Part shown: in pieces, positions 1 through 8,820 of the stretch
How the letters are laid out: the number at the start of each line of letters is the position of its first letter
Numbering within the stretch: the first letter of the stretch is position 1
DNA from: Paraburkholderia sp. SOS3
GTDB lineage: Bacteria > Pseudomonadota > Gammaproteobacteria > Burkholderiales > Burkholderiaceae
Direction of reading: 5' to 3'
DNA length: 64,000 nt
NCBI RefSeq assembly: GCF_001922345.1
Contig: NZ_CP018811.1
Location: forward strand, 2,790,001-2,854,000
The notes under the pieces: generated by a model
What the model saw: the letters and a program-made list of their open reading frames with translations, nothing else
Database searches by the model: none
What the model was told of the DNA's origin: nothing
Made by a program: the position numbers and the translations under genes

Positions 1-821
1 TCGCCGGCGACGAGGCGCGCGACGAACGCACCGCCGAAGCAATCGCCCGCGCCCGTCGCATCGACTGCGTCGACGAGCAGTGCGGGCACCACGCGGCGTT
101 CGTCGCGCGTCGCGATGTAAGCGCCGTCTCGGCCGAGCTTCATCGCGACGATACGCGGCCCCTGCGCGAGAAGAAAGTCGACGATCTCGTCGCGGTCTGT
201 GAGGCCCGTGAGCACGGTGACATCATCCCAGCTCGGCAGACAGATGTCGCACTGCCGTATCGCTTCGAGCATCACCGCGCGCGCCCGCGCGAGCGGCCAC
301 AGTTTCAGCCGCAGGTTCGTATCGAAGCTGATGCGCACGCCGTGTGCGCGCGCATGTGCGATCGCGGCGAATGCGGCATCGCAGGCGCTCGCGCCGATCG
401 CGAGACTGATACCCGACAGATGCACGGCTTTCGCCGCGGCAATCGCATCGAGCGGCAGATCGTGCGGCGCATAGCGGCTCGCGGCGGACCCCGCGCGCAG
501 ATAGTCGAACTGATGACCGGCCGAACCGTGCGAAACGAAATAGACGCCGGTCGGCGCGCTTTCGTCGACGCGCACGCACGACGTATCGACGCGTTCGTTG
601 CGCCACAGCTCGAGCAGCAGCTCGCCGAACCGGTCGCGCCCCACCGCCGAGACGAAACCCGCCGACGCATCCTGGCGCGCGGCCGCAATGCAGAAATTCG
701 ACGTGTCGCCGCCGAACCCTTGAAGCCACGTCGGCAGGCCCGGCTGCGCCTGGTTGAATTCGATCATCGCTTCGCCGAAGGCGAGAATGTCGGGCGCCGC
801 GGCTCGTGCGTCATCGCTCAT
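1..821 (-). CDS. kdgK: PfkB-family sugar kinase, probably 2-keto-3-deoxygluconate kinase (3' end cut off)
   Basis: Cytosolic carbohydrate kinase of the PfkB/ribokinase family. Read on the minus strand it starts MSDDARAAAPDILAFGEAM, followed by the family N-terminal GGDTSN motif around residue 40. Near the cut end it has the DATGAGD signature, whose last Asp is the catalytic base. The frame runs off the window edge before the stop, so about 273 residues are visible of a usual 300-330. The N-terminal block (GEAMIEFNQ and GGDTSNFCIAAARQ) fits KDG kinases, which phosphorylate 2-keto-3-deoxygluconate for Entner-Doudoroff-type sugar acid use. Another ribokinase-like substrate is possible. The start lies 3 bases after the rimO stop, so it may be co-transcribed with rimO. 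Confidence 0.8.
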   Translation of the reverse strand, partial: MSDDARAAAPDILAFGEAMIEFNQAQPGLPTWLQGFGGDTSNFCIAAARQDASAGFVSAVGRDRFGELLLELWRNERVDTSCVRVDESAPTGVYFVSHGSAGHQFDYLRAGSAASRYAPHDLPLDAIAAAKAVHLSGISLAIGASACDAAFAAIAHARAHGVRISFDTNLRLKLWPLARARAVMLEAIRQCDICLPSWDDVTVLTGLTDRDEIVDFLLAQGPRIVAMKLGRDGAYIATRDERRVVPALLVDAVDATGAGDCFGGAFVARLVAG

Positions 822-824
822 CGT

Positions 825-2225
825 TCAGACTTCACCCCACAGGTCGTGGCCGTCCGCGCCTGTTATTTTCACCGCGACGAAATCGCCGACCTTGTAGCGC
901 TTAGACGCCTTTGCCGACGGCGCTATGTAGACGACGCCATCGATTTCCGGCGCATCCGCCGCAGTGCGGCCGATGCCGCCGTCGGCATTGATTTCGTCGA
1001 CGAGCACCTTCAGCGTCTTGCCGACCTTGCGCGCAATGCGCTTCGCCGACACCTGCTCGGCCACTTCCATAAAGCGCGCGCGGCGTTCCTCGCGCACGTC
1101 GTCAGGCAGTGCCCCGTCGAGTTCGTTCGCGCTCGCCCCTTCGACCGGCGAGTACGCGAAGCAGCCGACGCGGTCGAGTTCAGCCTCGCGGATAAAGTCG
1201 AGCAGCGCGTCGAACTGCGCTTCGGTTTCGCCCGGAAAGCCCGCGATAAACGTGCTGCGGATCGTCAGATCGGGGCAGATCTCGCGCCATGCGCGCACGC
1301 GCTCGAGCACCTTTTCCGCGTTGGCCGGCCGCTTCATGCGCTTGAGCACCTCGGGATGCGCGTGCTGGAACGGCACGTCGAGATACGGAAGTACATGGCC
1401 CTTGAATGGCCCCTCGGCCATCATCGGAATCACTTCGTCGACGCTCGGATACGGGTACACGTAGTGCAGCCGTACCCATGCGCCGTATTGCGCGGCGAGT
1501 TCGCCGAGCGCGGCAACGAGGTCCGTCATGCGTGTCTTGATCGGCTTGCCGTTCCAGAAGCCCGTGCGATATTTGACGTCGACGCCGTAAGCGCTCGTGT
1601 CCTGCGAGATGACGAGCAGTTCCTTGACGCCGGACTTGAACAGATTCTCCGCTTCGAGCATCACCTCGGCGACCGGCCGCGACACGAGATCGCCGCGCAT
1701 CGACGGGATGATGCAGAAGGTGCAGCGATGGTTGCACCCTTCGGAGATCTTCAGATACGCATAATGACGCGGCGTCAGCTTCACGCCAGCCGCGGGCACG
1801 AGATCGACGAACGGGTCGTGCGGTTTCGGCAAGTGGCTGTGCACCGCCTGCATGACTTCGCCAACCGCATGCGGACCGGTTACCGCAAGCACCTTCGGGT
1901 GCACTTCCTCGATAAGGCCCGTACCGCTCGCGCTCTTCTTTGCGCCGAGACAGCCGGTAACGATCACCTTGCCGTTCTCGGTCAGCGCTTCGCCGATCGC
2001 ATCGAGACTTTCCTGCACCGCTTCGTCGATAAATCCGCACGTGTTGACGACGACGAGATCGGCGCCGTCGTATGTGCCCGAGATTTCGTAACCTTCGGCG
2101 CGCAGTTGCGTGATGATCTGTTCGGAATCGACGAGGGCTTTCGGGCAGCCAAGTGAGACGAATCCCACCTTCGGTGTGGCCGACGGCTTATTCCTGGGGT
2201 CTGTAGGGTTTGAATAGGCGCTCAA
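825..2225 (-). CDS. rimO: Ribosomal protein S12 (aspartate89-C3) methylthiotransferase RimO
   Basis: Radical-SAM enzyme that methylthiolates Asp89 of ribosomal protein S12. The N-terminal MTTase domain carries the cluster cysteines (SLGCPK, NTCGF, GCLG). The radical SAM motif CNHRCTFC gives the CxxxCxxC cysteines, and a TRAM domain closes the protein (KVLVDEI through WGEV). I chose a TTG start ([11 protein letters not shown]..., 466 aa) because a good ribosome site, GGAAG, lies 7 bases upstream. The upstream in-frame ATG at 2285 would add 20 Arg/Ser-rich residues but falls inside the likely -10 box. The length then matches other Burkholderia RimO proteins. Confidence 0.93.
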   Translation of the reverse strand: MSAYSNPTDPRNKPSATPKVGFVSLGCPKALVDSEQIITQLRAEGYEISGTYDGADLVVVNTCGFIDEAVQESLDAIGEALTENGKVIVTGCLGAKKSASGTGLIEEVHPKVLAVTGPHAVGEVMQAVHSHLPKPHDPFVDLVPAAGVKLTPRHYAYLKISEGCNHRCTFCIIPSMRGDLVSRPVAEVMLEAENLFKSGVKELLVISQDTSAYGVDVKYRTGFWNGKPIKTRMTDLVAALGELAAQYGAWVRLHYVYPYPSVDEVIPMMAEGPFKGHVLPYLDVPFQHAHPEVLKRMKRPANAEKVLERVRAWREICPDLTIRSTFIAGFPGETEAQFDALLDFIREAELDRVGCFAYSPVEGASANELDGALPDDVREERRARFMEVAEQVSAKRIARKVGKTLKVLVDEINADGGIGRTAADAPEIDGVVYIAPSAKASKRYKVGDFVAVKITGADGHDLWGEV

Positions 2226-2283
2226 CTTATTACTTCCGGACGAGGGGCGAAAAAAACGCCGCGTAGATAGACTGGCTGTCCGC

Positions 2284-2289
2284 ATTTTA
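2284..2289 (-). promoter_or_regulatory. Probable -10 box of rimO (TAAAAT)
   Basis: TAAAAT on the minus strand sits about 58 bases ahead of the preferred TTG start of rimO. No convincing -35 is seen at 17 bp. It overlaps the alternative upstream ATG, which argues against that start. The region between here and the higB promoter at 2392 holds no gene. Confidence 0.35.
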
Positions 2290-2391
2290 CCCGCAGCAGC
2301 CGTTGCGAAAGGACAGAGTTCAATGAGTCAGCCCGTTTTCCCCACCGTTTTGCTCGCCGGTTGCCCTGTTTCGCTGTTCCACACGAGCAAC

Positions 2392-2420
2392 TTGTGCGCG
2401 AATAGCAAATTTGCTAATAT
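2392..2420 (+). promoter_or_regulatory. Promoter of the higBA pair, predicting a leaderless transcript
   Basis: TTGTGC (2392-2397) and TAATAT (2415-2420) are separated by 17 bp. With the usual 6-7 bp from the -10 to +1, transcription would begin at or next to the ATG at 2427. No Shine-Dalgarno sequence precedes that ATG. The toxin message is therefore predicted to be leaderless. The operator palindrome covers the spacer and part of the -10. Confidence 0.5.
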
Positions 2421-2424
2421 TTGC
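2403..2424. promoter_or_regulatory. Operator-like palindrome of the HigBA pair
   Basis: TAGCAAATTTGCTA (2403-2416) is a perfect 14-bp palindrome overlapping the promoter spacer and -10. The half-site TTTGC recurs exactly 10 bp later (2410 and 2420), one helical turn away. This is the usual arrangement for autorepression by an Xre-type antitoxin. Binding by the downstream antitoxin is inferred. Confidence 0.6.
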
Positions 2425-2426
2425 CT

Positions 2427-2774
2427 ATGACCTGGAACGTCGTTTATTTCAATGACCAGGTCAAACGCGAAGTCTTCGAACTACCCGATGGCATCCTCGC
2501 CAGCTATTTGCGGCTAGTCGACATCATGGAAGAATTCGGCGCCGATTTGCGTATGCCGCACTCGCGCGCGATGGGCGACGGATTGTTCGAGTTACGTCCG
2601 CGTGGAGAGGAAGGCATCGGGCGCGTGTTCTACTGCATGCACGTCAACCGGCAGGTCGTCGTTCTGCATTCCTTCGTCAAGAAGACGCAGGAAACGCCGC
2701 GCAACGAATTGAGCAAGGCTCGCAAGCGCTTGAAAGAAGTACAACGTTCGAAGGAGGTAGTACGCAATGGCTAA
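2427..2774 (+). CDS. higB: HigB/Gp49-like type II toxin
   Basis: A 115-aa RelE/HigB-superfamily protein. It contains the Gp49-like features FELRPRGEEGIGRVFYCM (residues about 52-69) and a C-terminal VVLHSFVKKTQETPRNEL block with basic residues. Members are ribosome-dependent mRNA interferases neutralised by a cognate HTH antitoxin. Toxin precedes antitoxin, as in hig operons, and the two frames overlap by 8 bp, which suggests translational coupling. I chose the ATG; a TTG two codons upstream is possible, but the ATG coincides with the predicted transcription start. The pair sits between rimO and the pha cluster. Confidence 0.85.
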   Translation: MTWNVVYFNDQVKREVFELPDGILASYLRLVDIMEEFGADLRMPHSRAMGDGLFELRPRGEEGIGRVFYCMHVNRQVVVLHSFVKKTQETPRNELSKARKRLKEVQRSKEVVRNG

Positions 2775-3102
2775 AGTAACTGCGCAGCGCGGCGGCAATC
2801 CCAAGGGGTTCGAGCCGGTCGCTCATACGAAGGCCGACACGGAACGGCTGCTCGCGAAACCGGATGTGCGCGCCGCGTACGACGCGCTCGAAGACGAATA
2901 CTCGGCGCTGCGCGTGCTGCTTTCGGCGCGCCGCGAAGCCGGGCTCACTCAAGCGGAGATCGCCGAGCGCATGGGGACGACCGCATCGGCCGTGTCGCGC
3001 CTCGAAGCATCGCTTTCGAGCGAAAAGCATTCTCCGTCGTTCGCCACATTGCGCAAGTACGCCGCCGCATGCGGCAAGCGGCTCGTCATCTCGTTTGCGT
3101 AG
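2767..3102 (+). CDS. higA: HigA-like Xre-family antitoxin
   Basis: A 111-aa protein with a C-terminal helix-turn-helix (residues about 55-100: AGLTQAEIAERMGTTASAV, then SRLE). A conserved N-terminal stretch typical of HigA partners of Gp49-like toxins (AKPDVRAAYDALEDEY) precedes it. It should bind HigB and repress the promoter at 2392. A strong ribosome site (GGAGG) lies upstream inside the end of higB, so the antitoxin can be translated well even though the toxin message looks leaderless. It converges on phaR. Confidence 0.87.
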   Translation: MAKVTAQRGGNPKGFEPVAHTKADTERLLAKPDVRAAYDALEDEYSALRVLLSARREAGLTQAEIAERMGTTASAVSRLEASLSSEKHSPSFATLRKYAAACGKRLVISFA

Positions 3103-3123
3103 CGGGGGCGCCGTCGTGCGTAA

Positions 3124-3155
3124 GCCGCCGTTGGCGGCCTTGGTGCACGCGTGCA
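3124..3155. other. Hairpin and 12-bp palindrome between higA and phaR
   Basis: The gap between the convergent genes higA and phaR holds a 6-bp GC stem (GCCGCC/GGCGGC, loop GTT) and then the perfect palindrome TGCACGCGTGCA. Neither has a U-tract, so a bidirectional terminator is only a guess. Confidence 0.3.
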
Positions 3156-3202
3156 AGCCCGCCCGCGCCAACGTCTATCAGCGCGGCGCCGGCGCAGTCC
3201 GC

Positions 3203-3775
3203 TTACTTCTTCTCCGGTTCCGCGTTCGGCGTAGCCTGCGTGAACGGGAACGAACTGAACATCGTCTTCGCCTGGTTCTGCATCTGCTCCTGCATCTGCA
3301 CGAACATATTCTTCGACTGCTCGATGTAGCTCGTCATCATCCCCTGCATCATCGGCGCCTGCATGTTCATGAACTGCGACCAGACCTCGGGGTTCATCGT
3401 CTTGCCTTCGTAGAGACCCTTCGACTGATCCGCGAGCTTGTTCTGGATGTCGATGAACGCCTGGATGTTCTTTTCCAGGTACGTGCCCATCATGCCCTGC
3501 ATCGCGTGCCCGTAAAAACGGATGATCTGCGACAGCATCGGCGATGAGAACATCGGCAAGCCGCCGCTCTCTTCTTCGAGAATGATCTGCAGCAGGATGC
3601 TGCGCGTCAGGTCCTCGTTGCTCTTGGCATCGATGACCTTGAATTCCTCCTGATCCAGCACCAGCTGCTTGACGTCGGTCAGCGTGATGTAGGTGCTGGT
3701 CTCCGTATCGTACAGTCGACGGTTCGGATATTTCTTGATGAGTCGTTCGGCTGTTTTCTTTGTAGTAGTGGTCAT
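3203..3775 (-). CDS. phaR: Polyhydroxyalkanoate synthesis repressor PhaR
   Basis: A 190-aa regulator that binds nascent PHB granules and represses phasin (phaP) and its own gene when no granules are present. The N-terminal DNA-binding/accumulation domain is plain (RLIKKYPNRRLYDTETSTYI). Two PHB-accumulation repeats follow (FSSPMLSQIIRFYGHAMQG, then PMMQGMMTSYIEQSKNMF). The C-terminus is Met/Gln-rich (QMQEQMQNQ), which may promote oligomerisation. It is the last gene of the phaC-phaA-phaB-phaR set. I took the ATG giving MTTTTKKTAE rather than the long open frame upstream, which is the antisense frame of phaB. Confidence 0.95.
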   Translation of the reverse strand: MTTTTKKTAERLIKKYPNRRLYDTETSTYITLTDVKQLVLDQEEFKVIDAKSNEDLTRSILLQIILEEESGGLPMFSSPMLSQIIRFYGHAMQGMMGTYLEKNIQAFIDIQNKLADQSKGLYEGKTMNPEVWSQFMNMQAPMMQGMMTSYIEQSKNMFVQMQEQMQNQAKTMFSSFPFTQATPNAEPEKK

Positions 3776-3915
3776 GTAACGCCTTTGAGCGCCAATGCAG
3801 CGCGGAAACGGCGCCTCTCGCACACAACGCAGCACAATACGGCTATTGCCTGCGCGAGACGCCGCCAGACACACCTGAAACCACGGTCCCGGCTCCTGCG
3901 AGCGGAACGCGTGGA

Positions 3916-4656
3916 TCAGCCCATATGCAGGCCACCGTTCAACGAGAAGTCGGCGCCTGTTGCGAAGCCGGATTCCTCGGAAGCCAGCCACGCGACGATC
4001 GACGCGATTTCTTCCGGTGCGCCGAGGCGGCGTACCGGGATCGTCGCAACGATCTTCTCCAGCACATCGGGGCGAATCGACTTCACCATGTCCGTGCCGA
4101 TGTAGCCCGGCGAAACGGTGTTGACCGTCACGCCCTTCGTGGCCACTTCCTGCGCGAGCGACATCGTGAAGCCGTGAATGCCGGCCTTGGCGGTCGAATA
4201 GTTCGTTTGACCAAACTGACCCTTCTGGCCATTCACCGACGAAATATTGATGATGCGGCCCCAGCCTCGCTCGACCATCCCGTCGATCACCTGCTTCGTG
4301 ACATTGAAGAGGCTCGTGAGGTTCGTATCGATGACCGCGGTCCAGTCTTCGTGCGTCATCTTGCGGAACACGACGTCGCGCGTGATGCCCGCATTGTTGA
4401 CGAGCACGTCGATCTCGCCACATTCGGCCTTGACCTTGTCGAACGCGGCCTTCGTCGAATCCCAGTCGCCCACATTGCCTTCCGAGGCGACGAAGTCGAA
4501 GCCGAGCGCCTTCTGGTCTTCGAGCCACTTCGTGCGGCGCGGCGAGTTCGGGCCACAGCCGGCGATAACCTTGAAGCCCTGCTTGTGCAGGCGCTGGCAG
4601 ATGCCCGTGCCGATGCCGCCCATGCCGCCTGTTACGTACGCAATTCGCTTTGACAT
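3916..4656 (-). CDS. phaB: Acetoacetyl-CoA reductase PhaB
   Basis: Short-chain dehydrogenase that reduces acetoacetyl-CoA to (R)-3-hydroxybutyryl-CoA with NADPH, the second step of PHB synthesis. The 246-aa protein has the Rossmann motif TGGMGGIG at residues 9-16, NNAG near 90, and the catalytic Ser with the Tyr-x-x-x-Lys pair (NISSVNG and NYSTAKAG). The length is exactly family-typical. About 200 bases separate it from phaA; that gap contains only a small inverted repeat (ACCCGA/TCGGGT). Confidence 0.96.
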   Translation of the reverse strand: MSKRIAYVTGGMGGIGTGICQRLHKQGFKVIAGCGPNSPRRTKWLEDQKALGFDFVASEGNVGDWDSTKAAFDKVKAECGEIDVLVNNAGITRDVVFRKMTHEDWTAVIDTNLTSLFNVTKQVIDGMVERGWGRIINISSVNGQKGQFGQTNYSTAKAGIHGFTMSLAQEVATKGVTVNTVSPGYIGTDMVKSIRPDVLEKIVATIPVRRLGAPEEIASIVAWLASEESGFATGADFSLNGGLHMG

Positions 4657-4858
4657 AAACCTGACTCCATTATCGTTTGCGGAAGCGCCGGCCGGCGGCC
4701 TCCTGCTTGCGTGGCTACTCCCTGCCCGTCACCGCGTGACCTTCGGGCTACCTTCGGTCTTGCATCGACCTGCCGGCGGCGTGACCCGAATCGGGTGGCG
4801 ACCCGCGCCGGCGGCCACGCATCGATCGTCTCGCGTGCCGCCGCCAGCGCTCACGGCA

Positions 4859-6040
4859 TCAGGGGCGCTCGACGGCGAGCGCCACCCCCATCCCGCCGCC
4901 GATACACAGCGACGCAAGACCGCGCTTGGCATCGCGCTTCTGCATTTCGTGCAGCAGCGTGACGAGCACGCGGCAGCCCGATGCGCCGATCGGATGGCCG
5001 ATCGCGATCGCGCCGCCGTTCACGTTGATCTTCGACGTGTCCCAGCCCATCTGCTTGTGCACGGCCAGCGCCTGTGCGGCAAAGGCTTCGTTGATTTCCG
5101 CGAGGTCGAGGTCGTTGATGCTCCAGCCCGCGCGTTCGAGACAGCGGCGCGATGCCGGCACCGGACCCATGCCCATCACCTTCGGGTCGACACCGGCATT
5201 CGCGTACGCCTTGATGCGAGCGAGCGGCGTGAGGCCCAGCGCTTCGGCCTTCTTCGCCGACATCACGACGACCGCCGCGGCGCCGTCGTTGATACCCGAC
5301 GCGTTCGCAGCCGTCACGCTGCCTTCCTTCGAAAACGCAGGCTTGAGCCCCGCAAGCGCCTCGGCCGTCACGCCATGGCGCACGAACTCGTCGGTGGCGA
5401 ACGTAAGCGGGTCGCCCTTCTTTTGCGGAATCTGGATCGGCACGATTTCATCGTCGAAACGGCCGGATTTCTGCGCCGCTTCCGCCTTGTTCTGCGACAG
5501 CGCAGCGAACGCGTCCTGCTGTTCGCGCGTAATGCCGTATTCCTTCGCGACGTTTTCCGCAGTCATGCCCATGTGGTACTGGTTGTACACGTCCCACAAG
5601 CCGTCGTAGATCATGGTGTCGATGAGCTTCGCGTCGCCCATGCGGAATCCGTCGCGCGAATTCGGCAGCACATGCGGCGCCGCGCTCATGTTTTCCTGGC
5701 CGCCGGCCACGACGATCTCCGCGTCGCCCGCGATGATCGCATTGGCCGCGAGCATCACGGCCTTCAGGCCCGAGCCGCATACCTTGTTGATCGTCATGCC
5801 GGGCACGGCCGTCGGCAGGCCGGCCTTGATCAGCGACTGCCGCGCCGGGTTCTGGCCGGAGCCGGCCGCCAGCACCTGGCCCATGATTACTTCGCTGACC
5901 TGCTCGGGCTTCACGCCCGCGCGTTCGAGTACCGCGCGAATCACCGTGGCGCCGAGTTCAGGCGCAGGGATTTTCGCGAGCGAACCGCCGAATTTGCCGA
6001 CGCCCGTGCGGGCCGCCGATACGATCACTACGTCAGTCAT
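4859..6040 (-). CDS. phaA: Acetyl-CoA acetyltransferase (beta-ketothiolase) PhaA
   Basis: Biosynthetic thiolase condensing two acetyl-CoA to acetoacetyl-CoA, the entry step to PHB. The 393-aa protein begins [19 protein letters not shown] and carries the acylated cysteine in [11 protein letters not shown]. Near the end it has the catalytic His in GHPIGASG and the second Cys in LCIGGGMG. The start is fixed by a GGAGGAAAT ribosome site; the open frame extends 24 codons further upstream but without family similarity. It follows phaC by about 175 bases and is transcribed the same way. Confidence 0.96.
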   Translation of the reverse strand: MTDVVIVSAARTGVGKFGGSLAKIPAPELGATVIRAVLERAGVKPEQVSEVIMGQVLAAGSGQNPARQSLIKAGLPTAVPGMTINKVCGSGLKAVMLAANAIIAGDAEIVVAGGQENMSAAPHVLPNSRDGFRMGDAKLIDTMIYDGLWDVYNQYHMGMTAENVAKEYGITREQQDAFAALSQNKAEAAQKSGRFDDEIVPIQIPQKKGDPLTFATDEFVRHGVTAEALAGLKPAFSKEGSVTAANASGINDGAAAVVVMSAKKAEALGLTPLARIKAYANAGVDPKVMGMGPVPASRRCLERAGWSINDLDLAEINEAFAAQALAVHKQMGWDTSKINVNGGAIAIGHPIGASGCRVLVTLLHEMQKRDAKRGLASLCIGGGMGVALAVERP

Positions 6041-6214
6041 TTCGATTTCCTCCGGTACCGGAGCCGCCGCTTGCGCCATACGCTGCCGCAAACTGCCGCA
6101 AAGTGCCGTCAAGTTAAAGATTCGCTCAGTCGTCTACTGCTTCCACTGCCTGCCGTTGCGACGGCAACCTGCACGTCGCGTCGGGCATACACGCACATAC
6201 GTACCGCTCACGCG

Positions 6215-8278
6215 CTACTCGCGTTGCTGCACATAACGCCCCGGCGCCGGTTCGATGACCGGGAACCCGGCCGAACCAGCCTCGGCGCGCGGCTTCACTT
6301 TCTTGCCTGCGTATTGGTCAAGCCATGCGGTCCATTCGGGCCACCAGCTGCCCGGCGTTTCGGTCGAACGCTCGAACCAGTCGTCGGCGCTGCGCGGCAA
6401 GGTCTTGTCGTCGCCGCCCATCACCCAATAACTGCGCTTTTTCTTTGCCGGCGGATTGATGACGCCCGCGATATGCCCCGACGCGCCGAGCACGAACTTG
6501 AGCGGGCCCGTCAGCAGCGGCACCGACGCATACGCGGTTTGCCACGGCACGATATGGTCTTCGCGCGAGCCATAGATGAACGTCGGCACATCGATGCGCG
6601 ACAGGTCGACCGGCTCGCCGCATACCTTGAGCCGGTTCGGCTCGCGCAGGCTGTTCTCGAGATACGTGTTGCGCAGATACCAGACGTACATCGGGCCCGG
6701 CAGGCTCGTTGAATCGCTGTTCCAGTACAGCAGATCGAACGGCATCGGCGTGCGGCCCTTCAGGTAGTTGTCGACCACGTAGTTCCACACGAGGTCGTTT
6801 GGCCGCAGGAACGAGAACGTGTTCGCGAACTCGAGACCGCGCATGAGTCCGGGCGGCGTGCCGTTCTTGCCGCCGATGGTCTGCTCGCGCATCTGCACGT
6901 GCGCCTCGTCGACGAATACGTCGAGCACGCCCGTATCGCAGAAATCGAGCATGGCGGTAAGCAGCGTCATCGACGATGCCGGATGCTCGCCGCGTGCGGC
7001 CGCAACCGCGAGCGCCGTGGCGAGCATCGTGCCGCCGACGCAGAAGCCGAGCGTATTGATCTGCTCGCGCCCGCTGATCTGCTGCACGGTGTCGATCGCG
7101 GTCAGCACGCCTTCTTCGACGTAGTCATCCCACGTCTTATGCGCAATCGACGCATCGGCATTGCGCCACGAAATCAGGAACACCTGATGACCCGCGTCGA
7201 GCGCATGCGCAACGAGCGAGTTCTCAGGCTGCAGGTCGAGAATGTAGAACTTGTTGATGCACGGCGGCACGATCAGGAGCGGCCGCTCGCGCACCGTCGC
7301 GGTACGCGGCTTGTACTGAATGAGCTGGAACAGATCGTTTTCGAATACGACCGAGCCTTCGCTCATCGCGAGATTCTTGCCCACGACGAAACGCGACTCG
7401 TCCGTCTGCGATATCTTGCCGCGCTGCATGTCGGCCAGCAGATTCATGACGCCCTGACGCAGACTTTCGCCGTGGCTTTCGAGCAGCGTCTTTTGCGCTT
7501 CCGGATTCAGCGCGAGAAAGTTGCTCGGCGATGCGGCCGCCGTCCATTGCTGAACCGCAAAGCGAATGCGTTCGCGCGTTTTCGCATCGGTCTCGAGCGC
7601 GTCGACGAGTTCCTGCAGATAGCGCGCGTTCAGCAGATACCACGCGGCCATGTACGCGTAGATCGGCGTCGCCTTCCATGCTTGCGCGCTGAAACGGCGG
7701 TCCTTCAATTCGGGCGCGCTCGACGAATCCTGCGTAGCCTGCTGGAACAACTGCATGGCGTCGCGCGAATAATCGCTCTGCAATTTCTGTAGCCGTTCGG
7801 GCGGGATGGCCGCGGTGGGCAGCTTCATGCCCGGCAGCGCGGTGAAGGACTGCATGAAGGGCTGCATGGGCGGCTTGACCATCTCCGGGCCAAACCCGGC
7901 ACCGGGCACGGCACCAAACGCGGTCCCAACCGGCTGTTGCGCGGCTTTGGCGAATGGCTCGGCCCACTGCCGGGCGAATTGTTCTGCGAATTGCGGCATG
8001 CCGGCGGCCGCTTGCATGAAATCGGGCATGCCGGCGGCCACCCCCGCGGGCAGCGCCGCAGGCCACCCTGCCGGCATCCCTGCCATTCCGGCAGGCAAAC
8101 CCGGCACCGCGAACGGATTGCCGTTTGCAGCGGCCGGTGCACCGATTGAACGCCATGCGTTCAACCATGCGTCGAATAACTGTTGAACTCCGGCGGCATT
8201 CGCGCCCGGCTGCTGTTGCGTGCGATCCGATGAAGTTTGCGTGCGTGAGGAAGTCGAGGAGTGTTGAGCTGCCACCAT
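6215..8278 (-). CDS. phaC: Class I poly(R)-hydroxyalkanoic acid synthase PhaC
   Basis: Polymerises (R)-3-hydroxyacyl-CoA into PHA at the granule surface. The lipase-like box GFCVGGT carries the nucleophile at Cys413. The catalytic Asp lies in YGSREDHIVPW and the His in GASGHIAGVINP. At 687 aa it is roughly 100 residues longer than the Cupriavidus enzyme (589 aa, Cys319). The excess lies before the catalytic domain, in a Met/Pro/Gly/Ala-rich stretch (residues about 50-130, with repeats such as GLPAGMAGMPAG). The start gives MVAAQHSSTS with a weak AGCAGGT ribosome site; an upstream ATG at 8335 would add 19 residues. Confidence 0.95.
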   Translation of the reverse strand: MVAAQHSSTSSRTQTSSDRTQQQPGANAAGVQQLFDAWLNAWRSIGAPAAANGNPFAVPGLPAGMAGMPAGWPAALPAGVAAGMPDFMQAAAGMPQFAEQFARQWAEPFAKAAQQPVGTAFGAVPGAGFGPEMVKPPMQPFMQSFTALPGMKLPTAAIPPERLQKLQSDYSRDAMQLFQQATQDSSSAPELKDRRFSAQAWKATPIYAYMAAWYLLNARYLQELVDALETDAKTRERIRFAVQQWTAAASPSNFLALNPEAQKTLLESHGESLRQGVMNLLADMQRGKISQTDESRFVVGKNLAMSEGSVVFENDLFQLIQYKPRTATVRERPLLIVPPCINKFYILDLQPENSLVAHALDAGHQVFLISWRNADASIAHKTWDDYVEEGVLTAIDTVQQISGREQINTLGFCVGGTMLATALAVAAARGEHPASSMTLLTAMLDFCDTGVLDVFVDEAHVQMREQTIGGKNGTPPGLMRGLEFANTFSFLRPNDLVWNYVVDNYLKGRTPMPFDLLYWNSDSTSLPGPMYVWYLRNTYLENSLREPNRLKVCGEPVDLSRIDVPTFIYGSREDHIVPWQTAYASVPLLTGPLKFVLGASGHIAGVINPPAKKKRSYWVMGGDDKTLPRSADDWFERSTETPGSWWPEWTAWLDQYAGKKVKPRAEAGSAGFPVIEPAPGRYVQQRE

Positions 8279-8386
8279 ACCTGCTTTTACCGGTGAGTCC
8301 TCGCGGACGGTTGAGAGGCAGGTGCCTTCGTGCATAGGCGGCGAAACGCTTGCGGCCGCTTACGCCCTGTCCCGTTGTTGGAGAAC

Positions 8387-8416
8387 ATTCTTGCGCCCCA
8401 CTGCAAGGCATGTCAA
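8387..8416 (-). promoter_or_regulatory. Sigma-70 promoter of the pha operon
   Basis: TTGACA (8411-8416) and AAGAAT (8387-8392) on the minus strand with an 18-bp spacer. From memory, the mapped phaC promoter of Cupriavidus necator is TTGACA, 18 bp, AACAAT, so the two are nearly the same. It lies about 110 bases ahead of the phaC start and would drive phaC-phaA-phaB. Confidence 0.7.
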
Positions 8417-8820
8417 TGCTTGATCCCGATTTTGCCGCACTGCGATATTTTTTTCATTATCGTTTTCCCCATGTAAGGGAACGTGCGTTCGCAAGCGCCC
8501 TACCCATGCCGTTCGAATCTGACAGCGTGCCCGACAAATCAGGGTTTTCCGGGAGATGGCGGCGCCTCGCTGCGACACCGAAGACGCGGCCGTCTGTTAA
8601 ACGTACGGTCATGCACGAAGGTTTCCGCGGCGCAGCAAAAATGTCGAAACTTTGCACAGCCTTCGGGCTTTTGCTGCAGCACCAATTGGCTCCGTGAGCA
8701 GCGGTATCGGTCGTCGGCCGCCGCTCATCGCACCCTTCACCATGCTTCGTGCGATGCGACTTTGCAAAGTCGAGAAAACGTCGCCATGAGCAGCAGCACG
8801 CGCCGCGGCACCGCACATGC
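8417..8820. other. Intergenic region between the phaC promoter and pgeF
   Basis: About 400 bases with no gene I can support. Short open frames on both strands have no recognisable domain or ribosome site. An AT-rich patch (8445-8465) lies just upstream of the phaC -35 and could be an UP-type element or regulator site. No pgeF terminator was recognised. Confidence 0.4.

Noticed and set aside
342..2156. Large plus-strand open frame over kdgK and rimO
   Set aside because: Antisense to two well-supported genes; composition is that of a GC-rich shadow frame.
3124..3155. Strong terminator between higA and phaR
   Set aside because: There is a GC stem and a palindrome but no U-tract, so it is listed only as an inverted repeat.
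8360..8816. Small open frames upstream of phaC
   Set aside because: No ribosome sites, domains or codon bias, and one overlaps the phaC promoter.
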